Source: Aurantiacibacter gangjinensis (GTDB taxonomy: Bacteria; Pseudomonadota; Alphaproteobacteria; Sphingomonadales; Sphingomonadaceae). Taken from it: DNA of 64,000 bases. This document shows positions 8,822-16,169 of the stretch, one piece after another. The DNA lies in the NCBI RefSeq assembly GCF_001886695.1, contig NZ_CP018097.1, positions 992,001 to 1,056,000 on the forward strand, read 5' to 3'. Made by a program: the position numbers and the translations under genes. How positions within the stretch are numbered: the first letter of the stretch is position 1; every line of letters begins with the position of its first letter. The notes beneath the pieces were generated by a model. That model did not search any database and had not been told where the DNA came from. It worked only from the letters and a program-made list of their open reading frames with translations.

Positions 8822-10378
8822 ATGCAATCGGAACCCGTATCCGCAGAGACTGCCGGGCGTAAGCGCGCGTCCCCCGGCTTTGCTCACGTCCTCACGACAT
8901 TCCAGCGATGGTGGCACACCGATGTCACCGGAACGGTCGACCAGATCGCGGTGATCGAAAAGCGCCGCGCGGAATGCGCGACATCTGCGCGCTATTTGCT
9001 GATGACCTGCATGTCGGCGGGTATTGCCATTCTCGGCCTGTTGCAGGGAAGCGCAGCCGTGGTGATCGGCGCCATGCTGCTCTCGCCGCTGATGGATCCG
9101 ATCATGGGCGTGGGTTTCGCGCTCGCTATCGGGGATTTCCAATGGCTGCGGCAATCCGCCCGCTCGCTCGCCATCGGCGTAGTGGTGGCCATCGCATTTA
9201 CCGCGCTGGTCGTATTCATCTCGCCCTTGCAGACCATCACGGCAGAGATCGCCAGTCGCACGCGGCCCAGCCTGCTGGACCTGGGCGTGGCCGTCTTCTC
9301 CTCGATCGCGGGCGCCTATGCGATGATCCGCGGGCGGGAAGGCACCATCGTCGGCGTGGCCATCGCCACGGCATTGATGCCGCCGCTGGCCGTGGTCGGC
9401 TTCGGCGTGGCCACGCTGAATGCGACGGTGTTCTGGGGATCGCTGTTTCTCTTCATCACCAACCTTACCGCCATCGCGCTTACCGCCACGATCATGGCCC
9501 GCGCCTATGGGTTCTCCACCAGCCTGTCCGACAAGCACACGAAGATGCAGAACTTCCTGATCTTCGCGGCCTTCACCCTGCTGGCCATCCCGCTCTTCCT
9601 GTCGCTGCGCCAGATCGTGTGGGAATCGCAGGCCACCCGGCAGGCCAACAATGTGGTGATCGCGGTGTACGACCAGCCGGTCACGATCTCCGAGCTCGAC
9701 ATGAATTACGACATGCGCCCGATCCGGCTGACGGCCACGGTGCTGACTCCGCAATATGTCGAGAATGCAGAGGCACGCGCCGAAGTCGCCATGAGCCGCG
9801 AGCTTGGCCGACCGGTGGAGGTGTCGCTGACGCAGGTGCGCGTCGGCACCACGGCGCAGGCGCAGCAGGAAGCGCAGCTGGGCGAGGCGCGGCGGCTGGA
9901 GGCGGAATCGCGCGCGCAGGCCCGCGACATTGCCGAGGATCTCGCGATGCTGGCCGGCGTGACCGTGGACGATGTGACCGTGGACCGGGAGCGGCGCCGG
10001 GCCATCGTGATCGCCCGCCCGCTGGAAGGCGCGACCATGACGGCTTATCGCGAGCTGGAGCAGCGCATCAATGCCGGTCGCCCTGCATGGGACATCCGCT
10101 TCACCCCGCCCATTCGCCCGCTGCCCGATATCCCTTTCGAGCGAGAGACGGGCGAGGATGCCGATGACGATGGCTGGGTCGCCACCGATGACGGGCGCGA
10201 CGCACTGGCTCTGGCCGCCTGGGCGCAACAGCGCGTCGGCGTGCCCGTGCGCCTCGTCGGCCCGCGCGAATCCGTCGCGCATTTGCGTGCCATCCTCGCT
10301 GCCGACGGGGATGCCATGCAGGCCTCCATCACCGGCGAAGGCTATGGCGATGTGGCGGTGGAATGGACCACGCAATAG
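8822..10378 (+). CDS. DUF389 domain integral membrane protein
   Basis: Inner-membrane protein of 518 residues. The first half holds six or so transmembrane helices (about residues 55-250) with the signature GSAAVVIGAMLLSPLMDPI and IATALMPPLAVVGFG typical of DUF389/TIGR00341 proteins. The second half (about 270-518) is hydrophilic, with an Ala/Glu/Arg-rich helix and a likely periplasmic domain. The family is thought to be transporter-like, but no substrate is known. It is transcribed away from telA, the two starts being about 100 bases apart, and is followed by a MAPEG gene 16 bases downstream, probably in one transcript. Confidence 0.82.
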   Translation: MQSEPVSAETAGRKRASPGFAHVLTTFQRWWHTDVTGTVDQIAVIEKRRAECATSARYLLMTCMSAGIAILGLLQGSAAVVIGAMLLSPLMDPIMGVGFALAIGDFQWLRQSARSLAIGVVVAIAFTALVVFISPLQTITAEIASRTRPSLLDLGVAVFSSIAGAYAMIRGREGTIVGVAIATALMPPLAVVGFGVATLNATVFWGSLFLFITNLTAIALTATIMARAYGFSTSLSDKHTKMQNFLIFAAFTLLAIPLFLSLRQIVWESQATRQANNVVIAVYDQPVTISELDMNYDMRPIRLTATVLTPQYVENAEARAEVAMSRELGRPVEVSLTQVRVGTTAQAQQEAQLGEARRLEAESRAQARDIAEDLAMLAGVTVDDVTVDRERRRAIVIARPLEGATMTAYRELEQRINAGRPAWDIRFTPPIRPLPDIPFERETGEDADDDGWVATDDGRDALALAAWAQQRVGVPVRLVGPRESVAHLRAILAADGDAMQASITGEGYGDVAVEWTTQ

Positions 10379-10394
10379 CCGAGGACGAATAGCC

Positions 10395-10796
10395 ATGCCG
10401 ACGGAAATGACCGTGCTCGCTCTCTCCGGACTGCTGCTGCTGGCGCACATCTTCAGCGCGACGCATTACAAGACCAAGCAATACGGCCTCGACTGGAACA
10501 TGGGCGCGCGTGACGAGGACAAGCCGCCGCTGAACGACCTAGCCGCACGGCTGGATCGGGCACGCGGCAATTTCCTTGAAACGTTGCCGCTCGCCATTAT
10601 TGGCTTCGGCGGCGTGGTGATGACAGGCACCGCGAATGAATGGACCGCCATCGCTGCATGGGTGTGGCTGGCCGCGCGGGTGATCTACCTGCCAATTTAT
10701 TGGTCCGGCATCGCCAAGGTGCGGACATATGTGTGGACCGTGAGCCTGTTGGCGCTGCTGGTTCCTATCGGAGTGCTGCTGCTTGGGGCGCTTTAA
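10395..10796 (+). CDS. MAPEG family membrane protein
   Basis: Four-helix integral membrane protein of 133 residues from the MAPEG superfamily (membrane-associated proteins in eicosanoid and glutathione metabolism). The family signature is seen in ARGNFLETLPLAIIGF, where the Asn-x-x-Glu pair lies in helix 2, followed by WVWLAARVIYLPIY. Bacterial members are of uncertain function; some have glutathione transferase activity. It starts 16 bases after the DUF389 gene and its stop overlaps the end of the convergent acyl-AMP ligase by a few bases. Confidence 0.85.
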   Translation: MPTEMTVLALSGLLLLAHIFSATHYKTKQYGLDWNMGARDEDKPPLNDLAARLDRARGNFLETLPLAIIGFGGVVMTGTANEWTAIAAWVWLAARVIYLPIYWSGIAKVRTYVWTVSLLALLVPIGVLLLGAL

Positions 10797-12532
10797 GCCG
10801 CCACCTGCAGCGGTTCGATCTCGCCTGAAATATACATCTTCTTCGCCTTGGCGCGGCTCAATTTGCCCGAGCTTGTGCGCGGCAGGGTGCGCGGGGGCAC
10901 GAGTTCGACAACGCAGTTCATGCCGGTGACGGAGCGCACCTTGTCGGCGATCTGGTCGCGCAGTTTCAGGCGTTCATCCGGGTCGGATACGCGGCAATGC
11001 ACCAGCACGGCGGGTGCTTCCTCGCCATTGTCGGTTTCCAGCGCGAAAGCGGCGATATCGCCGTGGTTGAAGCCGGGCAGCTGCTCCACCGCCCATTCGA
11101 TATCCTGCGGCCAGTGGTTCTTGCCGTTGATGATGATCATGTCCTTCGCGCGGCCGACGATGAATAGATAGCCATCGGCCATGTAGCCCATGTCTCCGGT
11201 GTCGAGCCAGCCATCGACAAGGCAGTCCTCGGTCGCCTGCGGGTCGCGGAAGTAGGAATGCATCACGCTGGGGCCACGGCACCAGACCTTGCCGATCTGG
11301 TGATCGCCTTTGACCTCGCCATTCTCGCCGCGGATCTCGACGTCGAGATCGGGCATGGGCTTGCCGCAATTTACGATGGCGCGATAGCGGGCCGGGCGGG
11401 AAAGGTCGCGCTTGGTGCCCGAGAGACGCTCTTCCTCGACCAGTTCCACGCGGATGCCTTCGCCCATCGGCATGACGGTGACGGCCAGCGTGGCCTCGGC
11501 AAGGCCATAGCTGGGCGTGAACGCACTCGCCTTGAAGCCTGCATCGGCAAAGGCATTGACGAATTGCTGCATCACGTCGGGCCGGATCATGTCCGCGCCA
11601 TTGCCCGCCAGCCGCCAGCGCGACAGGTCGAACCGGTCGGCCACATGGCTCTGGCTGGAAATGCGCCGCGCGCAAATGTCGTAGCCGAAGGTCGGCGAAT
11701 AGCTGATCGTTGAGCCCTTGTTGCGGCTGATGAGATCGAGCCATGCAAGCGGACGCCGCGCGAAATGCTCGGTGCGCAGGTAATCCGCGCTCATCTGGTT
11801 GCCGACCATGGACAGGAAGCAGCCGACCAGGCCCATATCGTGATAGAAGGGCAGCCAGCTGACGCCGCGGTCGCCGTCACGCATGTCCATGCTGGTGGCG
11901 TGGCCATACAAATTGTGCAGCAGCGCTTCATGGGTGACGGCGACGCCCGTCGGGAAGCGGGTAGAGCCGCTGGAATATTGCAGGTAGCAGATGTCTTGCG
12001 GGCTGGCTTCGGGCAGGTCGACATCGGGCGCATCATGCGCGGCGAATTCGTCCCACGTATAGCCGGCACAGCCCTGCTTGTCGGCGGCGGCCTTTGCCAT
12101 TTCCGCGATCTCGGCGGGGTAGAGCAGCATCTTCGGATCGCTGCTGGAAAGCTGCACGCCGAGCTGGTCGATATAGCTGTCCTTGCCGCCGAACGTGGTG
12201 GGCAAGGGCAGGGGCACGGGCCAAGCGCCGGCATAAACACATGCCGCGAACATGGCGGTGAATTCGGGCGCGGTTTCCGCGATGAGGGCGATGCGGTCAC
12301 CCTTTTCGACGCCGAGGCCGATCAGCCGGCGGGCATGGCCCAGCGCATCCTCGCGCATCTGCGTGTAGGAGTAGACCTTTTCCAGCGTGCCGCGCATGTC
12401 ATGGAAGTTCATGCCCTTCTCGCTACGCGCGGCGTAATCCATCGCCTCTGTAAAGGTGCGGAAGTCCGAGCGGATGCGCGGCAGCGAGCAATCGCTGGGC
12501 GTCGGCACGAGGTCGCTTGTCGTTTCGGTCAT
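10793..12532 (-). CDS. Fatty acyl-AMP ligase (FadD32/FAAL-like)
   Basis: Adenylate-forming enzyme of 579 residues that would activate a long-chain fatty acid to acyl-AMP for transfer to a carrier protein. Motif A3 is YLQYSSGSTRFPTGV (about 180-194), A5 is YGLAEATLAV, A7 is DGWLDTGDMGYM and A8/A10 are VGRAKDMIIINGKNHWPQDIE and PRTSSGKLSRAKAKK. The pattern GSTRFPTGV and the PFYHDMGLVG loop favour the acyl-AMP ligase branch over ordinary acyl-CoA synthetase. No carrier protein or polyketide synthase gene is adjacent, so its acceptor is unknown. It stands alone and is divergent from recX. Confidence 0.85.
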   Translation of the reverse strand: MTETTSDLVPTPSDCSLPRIRSDFRTFTEAMDYAARSEKGMNFHDMRGTLEKVYSYTQMREDALGHARRLIGLGVEKGDRIALIAETAPEFTAMFAACVYAGAWPVPLPLPTTFGGKDSYIDQLGVQLSSSDPKMLLYPAEIAEMAKAAADKQGCAGYTWDEFAAHDAPDVDLPEASPQDICYLQYSSGSTRFPTGVAVTHEALLHNLYGHATSMDMRDGDRGVSWLPFYHDMGLVGCFLSMVGNQMSADYLRTEHFARRPLAWLDLISRNKGSTISYSPTFGYDICARRISSQSHVADRFDLSRWRLAGNGADMIRPDVMQQFVNAFADAGFKASAFTPSYGLAEATLAVTVMPMGEGIRVELVEEERLSGTKRDLSRPARYRAIVNCGKPMPDLDVEIRGENGEVKGDHQIGKVWCRGPSVMHSYFRDPQATEDCLVDGWLDTGDMGYMADGYLFIVGRAKDMIIINGKNHWPQDIEWAVEQLPGFNHGDIAAFALETDNGEEAPAVLVHCRVSDPDERLKLRDQIADKVRSVTGMNCVVELVPPRTLPRTSSGKLSRAKAKKMYISGEIEPLQVAA

Positions 12533-12666
12533 GAAGAAAAAGGGTAACCCTCTATGGCGCGCGCTGTCGCGTCGCTTCCCTTATTTGCAAAAACGGCGTC
12601 GAAAACCATGCCCGACACCGCTTCAAACTTTCCCATTCGTCAGGAAGTGTGGCACGAATAAGGCCA

Positions 12667-13251
12667 ATGACGGGCTATCGACAAGACCGCAAGCGTGAAA
12701 GGCGTGCCAAAAAGCCGCTCGACGCCGCGCGGCTGGAGGAGATGGCGCTGGCCTATGTCGCCCGCTTTGCCACCAGCGCGGGCAAGCTGCACCGCTATCT
12801 GGAGCGCAAATTGCGCGAGCGCGGCTGGGAAGGCGAGGACGAGCCCGACCTTGCCGCCATGGTCGCTCGCTATGTGGAGCGCGGCTATGTCGACGATGCC
12901 GTCTATGCACGGGCCAAGGCGGGCGACCTGCTGCGGCGCGGCTATGGTGGCAGGCGTGTGAAGCAGGCGCTGGGGCAGGCCGGGATCGGGGAGCGGGTGG
13001 CCGACAGCGTTGCGCCCAAGGAACACTCAGCCCGCGAAGCCGCGCTGCACATGGCGCGCAAGCGGCGCTTCGGCCCGTTTGCCGTGGAACCCGTCGACCG
13101 CGAAAAGCGCGAGAAACAGATTGCCGCCATGCTGCGCGCGGGCCACACATTCGATCATGCCCGCATGGTGCTGGATGCGCAAAGCGAGGATGCCGTTCAT
13201 GACTGGGTGGCCGAAGCTGCCGGAGAAGAGGATTTCGACGATGTTCGCTGA
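12667..13251 (+). CDS. recX: RecX family regulatory protein
   Basis: Small basic cytoplasmic protein of 194 residues from the RecX family, which binds RecA filaments and limits recombination. Tandem three-helix repeats are visible: AYVARFATSAGKLHRYLERKL, VERGYVDDAVYARAKAGDLL, RRGYGGRRVKQAL, and a C-terminal repeat ending HTFDHARMVLDA. recA is not in the window, so the call is by sequence alone. ATG 12667 is taken; a GTG at 12649 would extend it by six residues but its purine-rich site is too close. The last 11 bases overlap the next gene. Confidence 0.75.
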   Translation: MTGYRQDRKRERRAKKPLDAARLEEMALAYVARFATSAGKLHRYLERKLRERGWEGEDEPDLAAMVARYVERGYVDDAVYARAKAGDLLRRGYGGRRVKQALGQAGIGERVADSVAPKEHSAREAALHMARKRRFGPFAVEPVDREKREKQIAAMLRAGHTFDHARMVLDAQSEDAVHDWVAEAAGEEDFDDVR

Positions 13252-13741
13252 TTGCCCCCGCTGGCTGCGCTGCGCCGCTATGGCTGCGGCCCTGTCGCTT
13301 TCGGCCTGTTCACAGCAGGCACCCGCTCCCGCACCGGAGCCGAGTGCGGAGGCGGGGAACACGCATCCTGTCTCGGGCCTCGAAGTCATTCCTGTCACCG
13401 TCACCACGGATGATGGCACCCACACCTTCGCCGCCGAACTCGCCGATACGCCTGACGCACAGCAGCGCGGGCTGATGTTCCGCACCGAAATGGCGCCGGA
13501 CGAGGCGATGATCTTCCCCTACGACCAGCCCGACATCCGAAGCTTCTGGATGCGCAACACGGTGCTGCCGCTCGACATCATCTTCATCGATGCCGAAGGC
13601 CGCATCATCAACATCGCGGATGGCGTGCCGTATGCCGAGAACTCGGTCATGTCCGAGCGCGAAGCGATCGCTGTGCTGGAACTCAACCAAGGCCGCGCCG
13701 AAGAGCTTGGCATCGGACCGGGCGATCTGGTCGAATGGTGA
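13241..13741 (+). CDS. DUF192 family lipoprotein
   Basis: Exported protein of 166 residues. It has an N-terminal signal with lipobox LSAC (about residues 19-22), a short Pro/Ala linker, then a DUF192 domain: TPDAQQRGLMFR, MIFPYDQPDIRSFWMRNTVLPLDIIFID and ELGIGPGDLVEW. DUF192 proteins are small periplasmic beta proteins of unknown function. The ATG at 13241 overlaps the end of recX by 11 bases and has an AGAAGAGG-type ribosome site upstream, so the two are likely co-expressed. Confidence 0.85.
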   Translation: MFADCPRWLRCAAMAAALSLSACSQQAPAPAPEPSAEAGNTHPVSGLEVIPVTVTTDDGTHTFAAELADTPDAQQRGLMFRTEMAPDEAMIFPYDQPDIRSFWMRNTVLPLDIIFIDAEGRIINIADGVPYAENSVMSEREAIAVLELNQGRAEELGIGPGDLVEW

Positions 13742-13810
13742 GGTTTATCTGTTGCGACCCGGCATCCGCCGGGTCGTCTTCGCTAGACGCGCTCCGCTTC
13801 GCTGCGCGCC

Positions 13811-13884
13811 CGCTGCGGGCGGGCGTTCGCCCTTGCCGTTCCAGCGAGGAACGGTTTGCTGCCTCGATAGCCACTTGGCCACTA
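13811..13884 (+). repeat. Structured intergenic repeat, copy A
   Basis: In the 169-base gap after the DUF192 gene. Order: CTGCGGGC (13813-13820), hairpin GGGCG-TT-CGCCC (13821-13832), TTGCC (13833-13837), hairpin GTTCC-agcga-GGAAC (13838-13852), 18-base spacer, then CCACTTGGCCACTA (13871-13884). A second copy with the same order and compensating stem changes is at 15721-15784. It probably acts as an RNA or DNA secondary structure of the REP type; function unknown. Confidence 0.7.
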
Positions 13885-13910
13885 TCTCCAAACCCGCTAA
13901 TGGCGCGGCC

Positions 13911-14330
13911 ATGAGCTTTCTCGGCAAGATCTTCACCTGGTGGAACGGTGCAACCATCGGCACTTCGCTTTTTACGTGGCGGCGCGGCGAGCATGTGGGC
14001 ACCGATGCGCAGGGCAACAAATATTACCGCGCGCGCAACAAGCGCGATATCGCGACGGACGGCTCCTACTCGGGCAAGGAACGGCGCTGGGTCATCTATG
14101 ACGGTGCCAACGATTCCAGCCGCGTGCCGTCGGAATGGCATGGCTGGCTGCACGGCGCCTTCGACGACCTGCCGGAAAGCCATTTGCCGCCCGCCAAGAT
14201 CTGGGAAACCGACTTTACGCCCAACGCCACCGGCACGGACAAGCGCTACCTGCCCGCAGGCGCGCTGGAGCGGGGCGGCAAGCGTGCCGCAGCGCGGGGC
14301 GATTATGAAGCCTGGACGCCCGACGCGTGA
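13911..14330 (+). CDS. NDUFA12-family complex I accessory subunit
   Basis: Homologue of the mitochondrial NADH:ubiquinone oxidoreductase subunit NDUFA12 (B17.2), an accessory subunit found in alphaproteobacterial complex I. It has 139 residues with the core GEHVGTDAQGNKYYRAR, RRWVIYDGANDSSRVPSEWHGWLHG and a C-terminal DYEAWTPDA. It is not membrane-spanning and would sit on the peripheral arm. The gene is followed by DUF2155 with a GTGA overlap (14327-14330) and then convergent aat, an order I know from other alphaproteobacteria. Confidence 0.9.
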   Translation: MSFLGKIFTWWNGATIGTSLFTWRRGEHVGTDAQGNKYYRARNKRDIATDGSYSGKERRWVIYDGANDSSRVPSEWHGWLHGAFDDLPESHLPPAKIWETDFTPNATGTDKRYLPAGALERGGKRAAARGDYEAWTPDA

Positions 14331-14827
14331 GGCACTGGCGCGGCGTTCTGGCTTGTGTCGCCACTCTGGCGCTCGCCGCGTGCAATGAAGGCGCGCCCGC
14401 GCCGCAGGCCGAAGCGACTGAGGTTCCCGAAGAAATCGCCGCCGAACCGATGGCCGAAATCGTCGACACGCAAGGCATCGGCACGCCCATGGCGGAGCGG
14501 GTTGCGACCATCGGCCTCATCAACAAGCGCAACAACCTTACCCGCGACATCGAAATGTCGCCGGGCGAATCGCGGCGTGTGGACGATGTCATCATCCGCC
14601 TTGCCGCCTGCGAGCGCACCGCGCCGTGGGAATCGCCGGTACAGACCGGGGCATTCGTGCAGGTTTTCGTGAACGAGCGCCGCGATGCAGGCGGGGATGC
14701 CGAATGGTACCGCATCTTCTCCGGCTGGCTGTTCAAGGAGAACCCCAGCATCAATGTGGTCGAGCACCCGATCTACGATGTCTGGGTGAAGGATTGCGCG
14801 ATGAGCTTCCCCGGCGAGGAAGCCTGA
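14327..14827 (+). CDS. DUF2155 domain lipoprotein
   Basis: Exported protein of 166 residues. It begins at a GTG overlapping the stop of the NDUFA12 gene, has a short hydrophobic signal with lipobox LAAC (about 16-19), an acidic linker, and a C-terminal DUF2155 domain with VDDVIIRLAACERTAPWE, VFVNER, WYRIFSGWLFKENPSINVVEHPIYDVWVKDC. Two or three cysteines in the domain could form a disulfide in the periplasm. Function is unknown. Its 3' end overlaps the convergent aat gene by about 55 bases. Confidence 0.85.
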   Translation: MRHWRGVLACVATLALAACNEGAPAPQAEATEVPEEIAAEPMAEIVDTQGIGTPMAERVATIGLINKRNNLTRDIEMSPGESRRVDDVIIRLAACERTAPWESPVQTGAFVQVFVNERRDAGGDAEWYRIFSGWLFKENPSINVVEHPIYDVWVKDCAMSFPGEEA

Positions 14828-15492
14828 GCCAGTTCCGCATGGGCCTGGGGCAGGCTCGACCCCGCAGGCTTTGCGCAGGCGATCTCCAGCATCTCGCGAT
14901 AGCGATCCCGGTCAACTTCCACCGCGCCCATGGAGGCGAGGTGCGGCGTCATGAACTGGCAATCGAGCAGGGTGAAACCGGCGCGGCGCATCAGCGCAAC
15001 CAGCCATGCAAGCGCCACCTTGCTGGCGTTGTCCGCGCGGCTGAACATGCTTTCGCCGCAGAACACCCGCTCGAACGCGACGCCATATAGGCCGCCTACC
15101 AGCTCGTCGCCGCGCCAGCATTCTACGGAATGCGCGTGGCCGAGCGCGTGCAGATTGCGATAGCTGGCATTGATGACCTTGCTGATCCACGTGCCGCTCA
15201 TGCTGCCATCCGCTTCCAGCCGCGGCTTGGCGCAGGCGTCGATGACGGCGGCGAAATCGGCATCCACGGTGATGCGGTAGCGATCCTGTTTCAGCGTCTT
15301 TGCCAGCGACCGCGAACAGTGGAAGACATCGAGCGGGATGATCGCGCGCCGGCGCGGCTCGACCCAGAACACTTCGTCGTCTTCCGCCGAATCGGCCATG
15401 GGGAAGATGCCGCTGCGATAGGCCAGCAACAGCGCGCCGGGCGAGATGATCTGCTGACCGTCGGGGAAACTGGGCGCGTGCATCGCAGGCAT
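14773..15492 (-). CDS. aat: Leucyl/phenylalanyl-tRNA-protein transferase
   Basis: Adds leucine or phenylalanine from aminoacyl-tRNA to proteins with N-terminal Lys or Arg, marking them for ClpS/ClpAP degradation (N-end rule); cytoplasmic. Family stretches are YRSGIFPM, EPRRRAIIPLD, DACAKPR, GTWISKVINASYRNLHALGHAHSVECW, GGLYGVAFERVFCGESMFSR and LLDCQFMTPHLASMGA. The length, about 239 residues, is normal. The frame runs back into the tRNA-Trp gene, so the start must be downstream of it; ATG 15492 or 15483 fits the family N-terminus, with no strong ribosome site. Confidence 0.9.
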   Translation of the reverse strand: MPAMHAPSFPDGQQIISPGALLLAYRSGIFPMADSAEDDEVFWVEPRRRAIIPLDVFHCSRSLAKTLKQDRYRITVDADFAAVIDACAKPRLEADGSMSGTWISKVINASYRNLHALGHAHSVECWRGDELVGGLYGVAFERVFCGESMFSRADNASKVALAWLVALMRRAGFTLLDCQFMTPHLASMGAVEVDRDRYREMLEIACAKPAGSSLPQAHAELAQASSPGKLIAQSFTQTS

Positions 15493-15519
15493 GATAGCAA
15501 AAGTCGGCGACGACGTCGC

Positions 15520-15546
15520 TTGCCAATACGTGCGCATCGTTATAGA
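15520..15546 (+). promoter_or_regulatory. Candidate promoter of tRNA-Trp
   Basis: TTGCCA at 15520-15525 and TATAGA at 15541-15546 with a 15-base spacer, about 18 bases before the mature tRNA. Both boxes resemble housekeeping sigma boxes of alphaproteobacteria, but the spacer is short. Confidence 0.5.
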
Positions 15547-15563
15547 GGCGCGCTCTGCCCTGC

Positions 15564-15639
15564 AGGGGTGTAGCTCAGTTGGTAGAGCATCGGTCTCCAA
15601 AACCGAGGGCCACGGGTTCGAATCCTGTCACCCCTGCCA
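15564..15639 (+). tRNA. tRNA-Trp (anticodon CCA)
   Basis: A 76-base cloverleaf: acceptor AGGGGTG pairs with CACCCCT, D arm TAGCTCAGTTGGTAGAGC, anticodon stem CGGTC/ACCGA-type with loop CTCCAAA and anticodon CCA, T arm GGGTTCGAATCC, then G and encoded CCA. It lies upstream of secE-nusG, the position of tRNA-Trp in many proteobacteria, although other genes are inserted between them here. Confidence 0.97.
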
Positions 15640-15649
15640 TTTTGTCTTA

Positions 15650-15671
15650 CGTTTGCGCATCCGCGCAAACG
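15650..15671. other. Perfect inverted repeat after tRNA-Trp
   Basis: CGTTTGCGC at 15650-15658 and GCGCAAACG at 15663-15671 with a four-base loop, 10 bases after the tRNA. No T tract follows on the + strand, so it may be a processing or Rho-dependent end rather than a classic intrinsic terminator. Confidence 0.6.
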
Positions 15672-15720
15672 TCCTCGGCGCTAATCCCTCCATTCGGCTG
15701 ACGCCTTCATTCCGGGGCAC

Positions 15721-15784
15721 CTGCGGGCGCGCGTTCGCGCTTGCCCTCGGCTACCGCCGAGCGTGCTCCGCCACATGGCAACTA
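15721..15784 (+). repeat. Structured intergenic repeat, copy B
   Basis: Same element as at 13811-13884: CTGCGGGC (15721-15728), hairpin GCGCG-TT-CGCGC (15729-15740), TTGCC (15741-15745), hairpin CTCGGC-tacc-GCCGAG (15746-15761), 9-base spacer, CCACATGGCAACTA (15771-15784). Stem bases differ from copy A but still pair. The rest of the 15640-15937 gap holds no gene that I can support. Confidence 0.7.
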
Positions 15785-15937
15785 ACAAGCTGCTTGCATC
15801 TGGCGCATTGAGTGCCTGACTCGCGGCGAGGCTTGGGCCGCAGCGTAGCGGCGTTCGTTTAGCGAGGACGCGAGAGGGAACCAATATCATGACAAGTGCA
15901 TTACACTCTTCACGACGGGCGATGAAGGGAAACGGAC

Positions 15938-16084
15938 ATGGCCAGAATCTTCCGCAGCAGCCGGCCCGATAGCTGGAGCTCGCCGCGCTTTCACAAGGAC
16001 CCGACCATGCGCACCATGTCGCATGGCAAGATCCTGCCGATGGAAGAACCAGGATTTTTCCAAAGAATTTTCGGACGCGTCTGA
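15938..16084 (+). CDS. Small basic protein of 48 residues
   Basis: Short open frame with a good ribosome site (AAGGGA about 7 bases before the ATG), beginning MARIFRSSRPDSWSSPRFHK and ending GFFQRIFGRV. It is rich in Arg, Ser and Phe, with no membrane helix or signal peptide. It is closed by a strong bidirectional terminator at 16109-16139, which makes a real transcript more likely. I recognise no family. Alternatives are a small RNA with a fortuitous frame. Codon use looks like that of the neighbours. Confidence 0.5.
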   Translation: MARIFRSSRPDSWSSPRFHKDPTMRTMSHGKILPMEEPGFFQRIFGRV

Positions 16085-16108
16085 CAACGTATCGGCGCTG
16101 ATGAAAAA

Positions 16109-16145
16109 GGGGCCGGAGGGCTAGAAACCCTCCGGCCCCTGTTTG
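16109..16145. terminator. Bidirectional intrinsic terminator
   Basis: Perfect 12-base stem GGGGCCGGAGGG (16109-16120) / CCCTCCGGCCCC (16128-16139), loop ctagaaa. The + side is followed by a T-rich run and the other side by AAAAA at 16104-16108, so it can end both the 48-residue gene and the leftward AGCS symporter. Confidence 0.9.
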
Positions 16146-16169
16146 TTTGGGCCCGTATGCCGGAACGAC

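Noticed and set aside
8759-10450. 563-codon open frame on the - strand opposite the DUF389 gene
   Set aside because: Low-complexity His/Asp/Arg-rich translation; the DUF389 frame has real membrane signatures.
15493-15600. Extended N-terminus of aat running into tRNA-Trp
   Set aside because: Overlaps the mature tRNA and adds non-family residues; a downstream ATG fits the family.
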